From: Azotobacter chroococcum
GTDB taxonomy: Bacteria; Pseudomonadota; Gammaproteobacteria; Pseudomonadales; Pseudomonadaceae
Assembly: GCF_004339665.1 (NCBI RefSeq)
Contig: NZ_SMMU01000019.1
Coordinates: 1-64,000 of the forward strand
Length of the DNA stretch: 64,000 bases
Direction: 5' to 3'
Part shown: in pieces, positions 56,691 through 64,000 of the stretch
Position numbering within the stretch: position 1 is the first letter of the stretch
Layout: each line of letters begins with the position of its first letter
Translations under genes and position numbers: made by a program
The notes under the pieces: generated by a model
Seen by the model: the letters and a program-made list of their open reading frames with translations, nothing else
Database searches by the model: none
Told to the model about the DNA's origin: nothing

Positions 56691-57437
56691 ATGAATCATT
56701 GCATCTCAGGACAGAGCCCGTCGCAGGGAACGACCGAGGCCCGCACCGAGTCCGAAAACGCCGAGGTGGCGCTGCAGAACATCGTCGAGGGCTTCCAGCG
56801 CTTTCGCACCGAGGTCTTTCCGCAGCAGAAGGAGTTCTACCGCGCCCTGGCCAGTGCCCAGCGGCCACGGGCGATGTTCATCACCTGCGCCGACTCGCGC
56901 ATCATCCCCGAACTGATCACCCAGAGCTCGCCGGGCGACCTGTTCGTCACCCGCAACGTCGGCAACGTGGTGCCGCCCTACGGGCAGATCAACGGCGGCG
57001 TGTCCACCGCCATCGAATACGCGGTGATGGCGCTCGGCGTGCATCACATCATCGTCTGCGGCCATTCCGACTGCGGTGCCATGAAGGCGGTGATGGACCC
57101 GCCGAGCATGGAGAGCATGCCCACCGTCAAGGCCTGGCTGCGCCATGCCGAGGTGGCCAGGACCGTGGTGGAGCAGAACCGCTGCAGCTGCGCCGGCCGC
57201 GACACCCTGGAGGTGCTCACCGAGGAGAACGTGGTCGCCCAGCTCGACCACCTGCGCACCCACCCCTCGGTGGCGGCGCGCCTGGCCAGCGGCCAGCTGT
57301 TCATCCACGGCTGGGTCTATTCCATCGAGACCGCCGAGATCAAGGCCTACGATGCCGAGCAGGGCCGCTTCCGGCCCCTCGACAGTGAAGGCTCGATTCC
57401 CATGGCCACCCCGCGCCCGCGCTTCCACCAGCGCTGA
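56691..57437 (+). CDS. Beta-class carbonic anhydrase
   Basis: 248 residues. Zinc ligands C66 in CADSR, H125 and C128 in HSDCG; the dyad D68/R70 is present. Interconverts CO2 and bicarbonate in the cytoplasm. GGAGG lies 9 bases before the ATG, and the 25-residue N-terminal extension is polar and low-complexity. It is followed by a terminator and then a SulP transporter, the same order as PA0102-PA0103; together they can import and use bicarbonate. Confidence 0.95.
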   Translation: MNHCISGQSPSQGTTEARTESENAEVALQNIVEGFQRFRTEVFPQQKEFYRALASAQRPRAMFITCADSRIIPELITQSSPGDLFVTRNVGNVVPPYGQINGGVSTAIEYAVMALGVHHIIVCGHSDCGAMKAVMDPPSMESMPTVKAWLRHAEVARTVVEQNRCSCAGRDTLEVLTEENVVAQLDHLRTHPSVAARLASGQLFIHGWVYSIETAEIKAYDAEQGRFRPLDSEGSIPMATPRPRFHQR

Positions 57438-57455
57438 CGCCGCCGCAAGGCTGCC

Positions 57456-57486
57456 AGGCCGATCTTGATGATCGGCCTCGTTTTTT
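57456..57486 (+). terminator. Rho-independent terminator after carbonic anhydrase
   Basis: Stem AGGCCGATC / GATCGGCCT (9 bp), 5-base loop, then CG and six T. It separates the anhydrase from the SulP gene, so the latter may need readthrough or its own promoter in the ~80 bp that follow. Confidence 0.85.
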
Positions 57487-57568
57487 ATCTCGTCCGCTTT
57501 CCGGTGCAGGGCCGCCGCCCCGCGCCGCGGGCGAGTCATGTCCCGCCTTTTACATGGAAGGAGCCCTC

Positions 57569-59107
57569 ATGAACCTCGAAACCCTGAAATCCACCCTGCC
57601 ACGGGACGCGATGGCCTCCGTGGTGGTCTTCCTGGTCGCCCTGCCGCTGTGCATGGGCGTCGCCATCGCCTCCGGCATGCCGCCGGCCAAGGGTCTGATC
57701 ACCGGCATCATCGGCGGTCTGGTGGTCGGCGCCCTGGCCGGCGCGCCGCTGCAGGTCAGCGGCCCGGCGGCGGGCCTCGCCGTGCTGGTCTTCGAGCTGG
57801 TGCGCCAGCACGGCATCGCCATGCTCGGGCCGATCCTGCTGCTGGCCGGACTGATCCAGCTCGTCGCCGGGCGCCTGCGCCTGGGCTGCTGGTTCCGCGT
57901 CACCGCGCCGGCGGTGGTCTACGGCATGCTGGCGGGGATCGGCATCCTGATCATCCTCTCCCAGCTGCACGTGATGCTCGATGCCTCGCCGCAGGCCTCC
58001 GGGCTGAACAACCTGCAGGCCTTCCCGGCGGCGCTGGTCGATGCCCTGCCGTTCGGCGCCGGCGACGGCTGGGGCGCCGGGCTGCTCGGCCTCATGACCA
58101 TCGGCGCCATGTGGCTGTGGGACAAGCGCAAGCCGGCCAGGCTGCGCTTTCTGCCCGGCGCGCTGATCGGCGTGAGCCTGGCGACCCTGGTCAGCCTGGT
58201 CCTGTCGATGGACGTGCGGCGGGTCGAGGTGCCGGCCAACCTGGGCGATGCCATCGACTGGGTGCAGCCGGCCGATCTGCTGCGCCTGCTGACCGACCCG
58301 ACCCTCTTGGTCGCGGCGCTGACCCTGGCCTTCATCGCCAGCGCCGAGACCCTGCTGTCGGCCGCCGCGGTGGACCGCATGCACCAGGGCCCGCGCGCCG
58401 ACTTCGACCGCGAGCTGACCTCCCAGGGCGTCGGCAACCTGCTCTGCGGCCTGCTCGGCGCCCTGCCGATGACCGGGGTGATCGTGCGCAGCTCGGCCAA
58501 CGTGCAGGCCGGCGCCGTCACCCGGATGTCCGCCATCCTCCACGGCCTCTGGCTGCTGGCCTTCGTCCTGCTGCTGACCGCGGTGCTGCAGAGCATTCCG
58601 GTGGCCAGCCTGGCCGGGGTGCTGGTCTACACCGGGGTCAAGCTGGTCGACCTCAAGGCCCTGCGCGGCCTCGGCCGCTACGGGCGGATGCCGATGTTCA
58701 TCTACGGCGCCACGGCCCTGGCGATCGTCTTCACCGACCTCTTGACCGGGGTGATGATCGGTTTCGCCCTGACTCTGGCCAAGCTCGCCTGGCGCGCCTC
58801 GCGGCTGAAGATCAGCCTGGTCTACGACGAGGACGGGCGCAGCGCGGAACTGCGCATGGTCGGCTCGGCGACCTTCCTCAAGGTGCCGGAACTGTCCCGC
58901 GTGCTGGCTTCGGTGCGTCCCGGTACCCAGCTGCACGTGCCGCTCGAACACCTCAACTACATCGACCACGCCTGCATGGAGCTGCTCGACGAATGGCGCG
59001 CCGCCAGCGCGGCCAACGGCTCCGAGCTGGTGCTCGAGTCCCGCGCGGTGAAGCGCCGCCTGGAAGGCCGGGTGCGCACCACGGTCGGCATCGGCAGCGC
59101 GGCCTGA
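57569..59107 (+). CDS. SulP-family anion transporter, probable bicarbonate uptake
   Basis: 512 residues. About 10-12 membrane helices (FLVALPLCMGVAIASGMPPA is the SulP signature helix region) are followed by a C-terminal STAS-like domain (~430-510; LHVPLEHLNYIDHACMELLD). AAGGAG is well placed for ATG 57569; the ATG at 57554 has no RBS. SulP proteins beside beta-carbonic anhydrases are often BicA-like bicarbonate transporters; sulfate remains possible. Confidence 0.9.
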   Translation: MNLETLKSTLPRDAMASVVVFLVALPLCMGVAIASGMPPAKGLITGIIGGLVVGALAGAPLQVSGPAAGLAVLVFELVRQHGIAMLGPILLLAGLIQLVAGRLRLGCWFRVTAPAVVYGMLAGIGILIILSQLHVMLDASPQASGLNNLQAFPAALVDALPFGAGDGWGAGLLGLMTIGAMWLWDKRKPARLRFLPGALIGVSLATLVSLVLSMDVRRVEVPANLGDAIDWVQPADLLRLLTDPTLLVAALTLAFIASAETLLSAAAVDRMHQGPRADFDRELTSQGVGNLLCGLLGALPMTGVIVRSSANVQAGAVTRMSAILHGLWLLAFVLLLTAVLQSIPVASLAGVLVYTGVKLVDLKALRGLGRYGRMPMFIYGATALAIVFTDLLTGVMIGFALTLAKLAWRASRLKISLVYDEDGRSAELRMVGSATFLKVPELSRVLASVRPGTQLHVPLEHLNYIDHACMELLDEWRAASAANGSELVLESRAVKRRLEGRVRTTVGIGSAA

Positions 59108-59135
59108 GGGGCTGCGCCCGCCCTCGTGGAAGACC

Positions 59136-59187
59136 GTAGGGCGGGTGACAGGCCCTTGCCAGGTCCGGCGGTTTGCACTCGCCCTAC
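59136..59187. repeat. REP-like palindromic element
   Basis: GTAGGGCGGGTG at 59136-59147 pairs with CACTCGCCCTAC at 59176-59187 (one mismatch). The head GTAGGGCGGGT is the same as in the repeat at 38997-39120, so both belong to one dispersed family in this genome. It lies between two convergent genes and may end transcription from both sides. Confidence 0.65.
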
Positions 59188-59834
59188 CCGTCCGTCCGGC
59201 TCAGCTGCAGTTCCACCCCGAACTGCCGCGACAGGCAGGGCCAGGCCTGCCAGGCGGCGATGGTCTTCGGGCTGGTCACGCGGGCGCGGTAGGCGTCCAG
59301 GGACACCTGCTCGAACAGCGTGTTGCCGAGCAGGCCGTTCACCGCCAGCTGCACGGCCTCGTCGAGCTGGTTGGCGAAGAACTCGCCGATCAGCCGGTGG
59401 GCGATCAGGTTGGCCACCGTGGTGTCCAGGGGGATCAGCGGCTGGCCGATGAAGCCGATGTAGCGGTCGTTGACCTCCTCGATCAGGCGATGCGCCAGGT
59501 AGGCCTCGTCGAGCAGGCCGGCGAGGCCTTCCTGCCCCTCCACCACCTCCGGCGGGCTGAGGAAGAAATGCTCGGCCACCTTCAGCACCGGGACGATCTG
59601 GCCCTCGATGCCCGCCTCGCAGGCGACCACGTGGGCGGCTTCGAGCAGTTCCGGCACCTGCTCCAGATAACCGTCGACGAACTTCGTCAGCACGCCCAGC
59701 GCATCCTCCTCGGGCAGGCAGATGGCGGGGTGCAGGCACTGCATCCGGCTTTCCAGCTGGCGGGCGAGCGTGCCGTGGCTGACTTCGTGCTGGCGGGCAT
59801 GCTCGATCAGCTGGCGCAAGGCTGGAATATTCAA
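59184..59834 (-). CDS. Conserved hypothetical protein next to the cox operon
   Basis: 216 residues, no signal peptide or membrane helix. Mostly helical (LPEEDALGVLTKFVDGYLEQ, FLSPPEVVEGQEGLAGLLDE, LIAHRLIGEFFANQLDEAVQ). Its place between the SulP gene and coxB is that of PA0104, also hypothetical. No family recognised. Stop lies within the edge of the REP-like element. Confidence 0.75.
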   Translation of the reverse strand: MNIPALRQLIEHARQHEVSHGTLARQLESRMQCLHPAICLPEEDALGVLTKFVDGYLEQVPELLEAAHVVACEAGIEGQIVPVLKVAEHFFLSPPEVVEGQEGLAGLLDEAYLAHRLIEEVNDRYIGFIGQPLIPLDTTVANLIAHRLIGEFFANQLDEAVQLAVNGLLGNTLFEQVSLDAYRARVTSPKTIAAWQAWPCLSRQFGVELQLSRTDG

Positions 59835-60213
59835 GGGCAGGACTCCTCGGGCTGCTGTGGCAAGACAGCCTCCTTGGCCAGTGGACAGATGCCCCTAGAT
59901 TAGACGCCCGTTCCGATCACCGCTATTGGCCAATGGCTGCCCCGGACCGCAAAAAATCTCCCTGCCGCCGGCGCTGTCTATACTCGACTCGAAACATGCT
60001 TACCGGAGTAAGGCCCGACTGCACCGCAGACCGGGGTTCTGCGGTAGCGGGGCGCGGGAAAGGGAAGGCCGGCAGGCCGGTCGGCGCAGTGCTCTGCGCA
60101 CGGCTCGACGCCGGCGGCTCCCGGCGCCCCGTCCAGGTTGCAAGGCCTGGCAGCAGCACCCTGCGTCGACGGTTCCGCCAGCGGGATTAAAAGAACGATA
60201 AGGGGAACCCGCA
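59835..60213. other. Intergenic region before the cytochrome oxidase operon
   Basis: About 380 bp. No gene seen. It contains the RpoS-like -10 element (listed separately) and a long GC-rich leader of ~220 bp before coxB with several palindromic GGCCGG-type runs. Confidence 0.5.
59978..59984 (+). promoter_or_regulatory. RpoS-type -10 element of the cox promoter
   Basis: CTATACT, the extended sigma-S -10 sequence, with no recognisable -35 hexamer 17 bp upstream. Predicted start near 59991, ~220 bp before coxB. The aa3 oxidase of P. aeruginosa is known to be RpoS-dependent and raised under starvation, which this site would explain. Site prediction is by eye. Confidence 0.55.
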
Positions 60214-61407
60214 ATGATGCGACATCCACGACTCTGGATGGGTCTTCTGTCGTGCTCGGCCCTGTCCCAGGCACAGGCCGCCTGGGATGTGAACATGCGG
60301 CCGGGGGTCACGGAAGTCAGCCGTTCCGTCTTCGATCTGCACATGACCATCTTCTGGATCTGCGTGGTCATCGGCCTGCTGGTGTTCGGCGCGATGTTCT
60401 GGTCGATGTTCGCCCACCGCCGCTCGCGCCACCCGCAGCCCGCGCACTTCCACGAGAACACCAGGGTCGAGGTGCTGTGGACGGTGATCCCGCTCTTGAT
60501 CCTGATCGCCATGGCGGTGCCGGCGACCCGCACCCTGCTGCACATCTACGACCCGTCCGAGCCCGACCTGGACATCCAGGTCACCGGCTACCAGTGGAAG
60601 TGGCACTACAAGTACCTGGGCGAGGATGTGGAGTTCTTCAGCAACATGGCGACCGCGCGCGAGGCCATCGGCGACCAGGCGCCGAAGACCGACCATTACC
60701 TGCTGGAAGTGGACGAGCCACTGGTGATCCCGGCCGGCGCCAAGGTGCGCTTTCTGGTCACCGCGGCGGACGTCATCCACTCCTGGTGGGTGCCGGAGCT
60801 GGCGGTGAAGAAGGACGCCATTCCCGGCTTCATCAACGAGGCCTGGACCCGCGTCGGCGAGCCGGGCCTCTATCGCGGCCAGTGCACCGAGCTGTGCGGC
60901 AAGGACCACGGCTTCATGCCGGTGGTGGTGGAGGTCAAGGCGCCCGCCGACTACAGCGCCTGGCTGGCCGCCCGCAAGGCGTCCGCCGCCGAGCGCACGG
61001 CGCTGGCCGGCAAGACCTGGACCCGCGAGGAGCTGGTCGCCCAGGGCGAGCAGGTCTACAAGACCAGTTGCGCCGCCTGCCACCAGCTCGGCGGCCAGGG
61101 CGTGCCGCCGGCGTTCCCGGCCCTCACCGGCTCGAAGATCGCCACCGGGCCGAAGGAAGGCCACATCGCCATCGTCGTCAACGGCAAGCCGGGCACCGCC
61201 ATGGCCGCCTTCGGCAAGCAGCTCTCCGACGTCGACCTGGCCGCGGTGATCAGCTACGAGCGCAACGCCCTGGGCAACGCGGTCGGCGACAGCGTCACCC
61301 CGCAGGACATTCTCACCTTCCGCCAGGCCGAGGAAGCCGGCCAGGGCATGCAGCCCGGCCAACCCCAGCCCCAGCCCCAGCCCCAGCCCCAGCCCCAGCC
61401 CCAATAG
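60214..61407 (+). CDS. coxB: CoxB, cytochrome c oxidase subunit II with fused cytochrome c
   Basis: 397 residues. Signal-like N-terminus, two membrane helices (~45-65, ~87-105), then the CuA cupredoxin domain with CTELCGKDHGFM (cysteines, His, Met of CuA). A C-terminal cytochrome c domain has CAACH. caa3-type architecture. The last ~17 residues are alternating Pro-Gln coded by a 6-bp tandem repeat. AAGGGG precedes the ATG pair at 60214/60217. First gene of coxB-coxA-ctaG-coxC. Confidence 0.96.
   Translation: MMRHPRLWMGLLSCSALSQAQAAWDVNMRPGVTEVSRSVFDLHMTIFWICVVIGLLVFGAMFWSMFAHRRSRHPQPAHFHENTRVEVLWTVIPLLILIAMAVPATRTLLHIYDPSEPDLDIQVTGYQWKWHYKYLGEDVEFFSNMATAREAIGDQAPKTDHYLLEVDEPLVIPAGAKVRFLVTAADVIHSWWVPELAVKKDAIPGFINEAWTRVGEPGLYRGQCTELCGKDHGFMPVVVEVKAPADYSAWLAARKASAAERTALAGKTWTREELVAQGEQVYKTSCAACHQLGGQGVPPAFPALTGSKIATGPKEGHIAIVVNGKPGTAMAAFGKQLSDVDLAAVISYERNALGNAVGDSVTPQDILTFRQAEEAGQGMQPGQPQPQPQPQPQPQPQ
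61363..61404 (+). repeat. Hexanucleotide tandem repeat (CCCCAG) at the coxB 3' end
   Basis: About seven copies of a 6-bp unit, coding for a Pro-Gln tail of CoxB just before the stop. Unit length is a multiple of three, so slippage changes only tail length and never the frame. Confidence 0.9.
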
Positions 61408-61420
61408 AGGAGAGGCCACG

Positions 61421-63013
61421 ATGAGCGCAGTGATCGAGCCGGGCCACGCCGGCCATGACGAACACCCGCACGGCCCGGCCCCGGGCCTGATGCGCTGGGT
61501 GCTGACCACCAACCACAAGGACATCGGCAGCCTCTACCTGTGGTTCAGCTTCACCGCCTTCCTGCTCGGCGGCAGCATGGCCATGGTGATCCGCGCCGAG
61601 CTGTTCCAGCCGGGACTGCAGATCGTCCAGCCGGAGTTCTTCAACCAGATGACCACCATGCACGGCCTGATCATGGTCTTCGGCGCGGTGATGCCGGCCT
61701 TCGTCGGGCTGGCCAACTGGATGATCCCGCTGATGATCGGCGCGCCGGACATGGCCCTGCCGCGGATGAACAACTTCAGCTTCTGGCTGCTGCCGGCGGC
61801 CTTCGGCCTCCTGGTCAGCACCCTGTTCATGGCGGGCGGCGGGCCGAACTTCGGCTGGACCTTCTACGCGCCGCTGTCCACCACCTACGCGCCGGAGAGC
61901 GTGACCTTCTTCATCTTCGCCGTGCACCTGATGGGCATCAGCTCGATCATGGGCGCGATCAACGTGATCGCCACCGTGCTCAACCTGCGCGCGCCGGGCA
62001 TGACCCTGATGAAGATGCCGCTGTTCGTCTGGACCTGGCTGATCACCGCCTTCCTCCTGATCGCGGTGATGCCGGTGCTGGCCGGGGTGGTGACCATGAT
62101 GCTGATGGACATCCACTTCGGCACCAGCTTCTTCAGCGCCGCCGGCGGCGGCGACCCGGTGCTGTTCCAGCACGTGTTCTGGTTCTTCGGCCACCCCGAG
62201 GTGTACATCATGATCCTGCCGGCCTTCGGCGCGGTCAGCTCGATCATCCCGACCTTCAGCCGCAAGCCGCTGTTCGGCTACACCTCGATGGTCTACGCCA
62301 CCGGCGCCATCGCCTTCCTGTCGTTCATTGTCTGGGCGCACCACATGTTCACCGTCGGCATCCCGCTGACCGGCGAGCTGTTCTTCATGTACGCCACCAT
62401 GCTGATCGCCGTGCCCACCGGGGTGAAGGTGTTCAACTGGGTGTCGACCATGTGGCGCGGCTCGCTGACCTTCGAGGCGCCGATGCTGTTCGCCGTGGCC
62501 TTCGTCATCCTCTTCACCATCGGCGGCTTCTCCGGGCTGATGCTGGCCATCGCCCCGGCCGACTTCCAGTACCACGACACCTACTTCGTGGTGGCGCACT
62601 TCCACTACGTGCTGGTGCCCGGGGCGATCTTCGGCATCTTCGCCTCGGCCTACTACTGGCTGCCGAAGTGGACCGGGCACCTGTACGACGAAACCCTGGC
62701 CAGGTGGCATTTCTGGCTGTCCTTCGTCGGCATGAACCTGGCCTTCTTCCCCATGCACTTCGTCGGTCTGGCCGGGATGCCGCGGCGCATCCCCGACTAC
62801 AACCTGCAGTTCGCCGACTTCAACATGGTCTCCAGCCTCGGCGCCTTCCTGTTCGGCGCCACCCAGCTGTTGTTCCTGTACATCGTGATCAAGTGCATCC
62901 GCGGCGGCGAGGCGGCGCCGGCCAAGCCCTGGGACGGCGCCGACGGCCTGGAGTGGTCGGTGCCCTCCCCGGCGCCCTACCACACCTTCAGCACCCCGCC
63001 GGAGGTGAAGTGA
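61421..63013 (+). CDS. coxA: CoxA, cytochrome c oxidase subunit I
   Basis: 530 residues, 12 membrane helices. Catalytic-site motifs HVFWFFGHPEVY (CuB His and cross-linked Tyr), HHMF, and HDTYFVVAHFHYVL (heme a/a3 ligands). Reduces O2 to water with proton pumping in the inner membrane. 13 bp after coxB; ctaG follows after 1 bp. Confidence 0.97.
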   Translation: MSAVIEPGHAGHDEHPHGPAPGLMRWVLTTNHKDIGSLYLWFSFTAFLLGGSMAMVIRAELFQPGLQIVQPEFFNQMTTMHGLIMVFGAVMPAFVGLANWMIPLMIGAPDMALPRMNNFSFWLLPAAFGLLVSTLFMAGGGPNFGWTFYAPLSTTYAPESVTFFIFAVHLMGISSIMGAINVIATVLNLRAPGMTLMKMPLFVWTWLITAFLLIAVMPVLAGVVTMMLMDIHFGTSFFSAAGGGDPVLFQHVFWFFGHPEVYIMILPAFGAVSSIIPTFSRKPLFGYTSMVYATGAIAFLSFIVWAHHMFTVGIPLTGELFFMYATMLIAVPTGVKVFNWVSTMWRGSLTFEAPMLFAVAFVILFTIGGFSGLMLAIAPADFQYHDTYFVVAHFHYVLVPGAIFGIFASAYYWLPKWTGHLYDETLARWHFWLSFVGMNLAFFPMHFVGLAGMPRRIPDYNLQFADFNMVSSLGAFLFGATQLLFLYIVIKCIRGGEAAPAKPWDGADGLEWSVPSPAPYHTFSTPPEVK

Positions 63014-63014
63014 C

Positions 63015-63563
63015 ATGGACGACGGCCTGCCCACCGCCCGCCTGGTCCGCCGCCTGCTGCTGGTGGTGGCGGCGATGTTCGCCTTCGGCTTCGCCCTGGT
63101 GCCGCTCTACGAGGTGATGTGCCAGGCCTTCGGCATCAACGGCAAGACCGCCGGCGCCTATACGGGTGAGCAACAGATGGATGCGGCGCGCACGGTGCGC
63201 GTGCAGTTCCTCGCCAGCAACGCCGCCGGCATGAACTGGGAGTTCCGCCCGCTGCAGGACGAGCTGGTGGTGCATCCCGGCGCCAGCCACCAGATGCTGT
63301 TCGTCGCCCATAACCCCAGTGACCGGCCGATGACCGGCCAGGCCGTTCCCAGCGTCGCCCCGGCGCGGGCGGCGGCCTGGTTCCACAAGACCGAGTGCTT
63401 CTGCTTCACCCAGCAGGTCCTGCAGCCGGGCGAGCGCATCGAGATGCCGGTGCGTTTCATCGTCGACCGCGACCTGCCGGCCGACGTGCGACACCTGACC
63501 CTCGGCTACACGCTGTTCGACATCACCGGGCGCCAGGGGCCGCAGGCCCAGGCCGTCCGTTAA
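63015..63563 (+). CDS. ctaG: CtaG (Cox11), copper chaperone for CuB
   Basis: 182 residues. N-terminal membrane helix (LLLVVAAMFAFGFALVPLYE) with the conserved MCQAFGINGKT, then the periplasmic domain holding the copper motif ECFCFTQQ. Delivers copper to CuB of CoxA. 1 bp after coxA and 14 bp before coxC. Confidence 0.96.
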   Translation: MDDGLPTARLVRRLLLVVAAMFAFGFALVPLYEVMCQAFGINGKTAGAYTGEQQMDAARTVRVQFLASNAAGMNWEFRPLQDELVVHPGASHQMLFVAHNPSDRPMTGQAVPSVAPARAAAWFHKTECFCFTQQVLQPGERIEMPVRFIVDRDLPADVRHLTLGYTLFDITGRQGPQAQAVR

Positions 63564-63577
63564 GGAGAAGAACGACC

Positions 63578-64000
63578 ATGTCGACGACCCACGAGCACTA
63601 TTACGTCCCCGCCCAGAGCAAGTGGCCGATCATCGCCACCCTCGGCCTGCTGACCACCGTCTACGGACTCGGCAGCTGGTTCAACGACCTCAAGGCCGGC
63701 CGCGACGAGATCGGCGGTCCGGTGATCTTCTTCGTCGGCGCCCTGCTGATCGCCTGGATGCTGTTCGGCTGGTTCGGCAACGTGATCCAGGAAGGCCGCG
63801 CCGGGCTCTACAGCGCGCAGATGGACCGCTCGTTCCGCTGGGGCATGAGCTGGTTCATCTTCTCCGAGGTGATGTTCTTCCTGGCCTTCTTCGGCGCGCT
63901 CTTCTACGTCCGCTACTGGGCCGGTCCCTGGCTCGCCGGCGAGGGCGACAAGGGCATCAGCCACATGCTCTGGCCGAACTTCGAATACGCCTGGCCGCTG
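63578..64000 (+). CDS. coxC: CoxC, cytochrome c oxidase subunit III (5' part)
   Basis: 141 residues present; the gene runs off the window. Starts MSTTHEHYYVPAQSKWPIIA with TAAGGAGAAG upstream. Contains the family helix RWGMSWFIFSEVMFFLAFFG. Probably a normal ~295-residue subunit III. Confidence 0.95.
   Translation, partial: MSTTHEHYYVPAQSKWPIIATLGLLTTVYGLGSWFNDLKAGRDEIGGPVIFFVGALLIAWMLFGWFGNVIQEGRAGLYSAQMDRSFRWGMSWFIFSEVMFFLAFFGALFYVRYWAGPWLAGEGDKGISHMLWPNFEYAWPL

Overview
The window is GC-rich gammaproteobacterial chromosome, almost certainly Pseudomonas or a close relative. The best evidence is gene order. The type VI secretion (T6SS) genes follow the P. aeruginosa HSI-II order: tssA-B-C-E-F-G, clpV, sfa, orfX, fha, tssJ-K-L-M, stp, stk. 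The right end has the block carbonic anhydrase, SulP transporter, hypothetical, coxB-coxA-ctaG-coxC, as at PA0102-PA0108. The assignments come from reading motifs and recalled synteny; no database search was run.

Region 1 (about 358-22329) is a complete H2-type T6SS core on the + strand. It has sheath (TssB/C), baseplate (TssE/F/G/K), cap (TssA), membrane complex (TssJ/L/M), recycling ATPase (ClpV), a sigma-54 activator, and a Fha/phosphatase/kinase switch. A PAAR protein, a DUF6402-like putative effector and a membrane-anchored putative immunity protein are inserted between tssE and tssF, and the last two are less GC-rich than their neighbours. No hcp gene is present, so Hcp must be encoded elsewhere.

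Region 2 (22340-31294) is the VgrG effector island. VgrG is followed by an 856-residue protein with an M23-peptidase-like N-terminus, EF-hand-like loops and a pesticin/T4-lysozyme-like C-terminus. Base composition drops sharply inside this gene near 26330. From there the DNA is AT-rich and carries six different small exported proteins, the first (and perhaps another) resembling LprI-type lysozyme inhibitors. An intact IS630-type element interrupts the series. It looks like one exchangeable toxin tip plus a bank of immunity genes, and it is the most interesting part of the window.

Region 3 (31504-51678) is ordinary chromosome. It holds a polysaccharide deacetylase with a VWA/TPR protein, a hemerythrin, an OprD-family porin, a DUF3299 protein, PbpG, a GlsB-type membrane protein, purEK with a structured leader, an asparaginase, two paralogous lipoproteins, a predicted aminopeptidase with a DUF1161 protein, and a gamma-carbonic-anhydrase-like protein. 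It also has a FecI/FecR/TonB-receptor iron system behind a Fur-like box, and prlC-yheV.

Region 4 (51755-64000) holds a GH13/GH63-type glycoside hydrolase pair, a beta-carbonic anhydrase with a SulP transporter (probable bicarbonate uptake) behind a three-copy 31/32-bp direct repeat, and the aa3 cytochrome c oxidase operon behind an RpoS-like promoter. The operon is cut by the window end within coxC.
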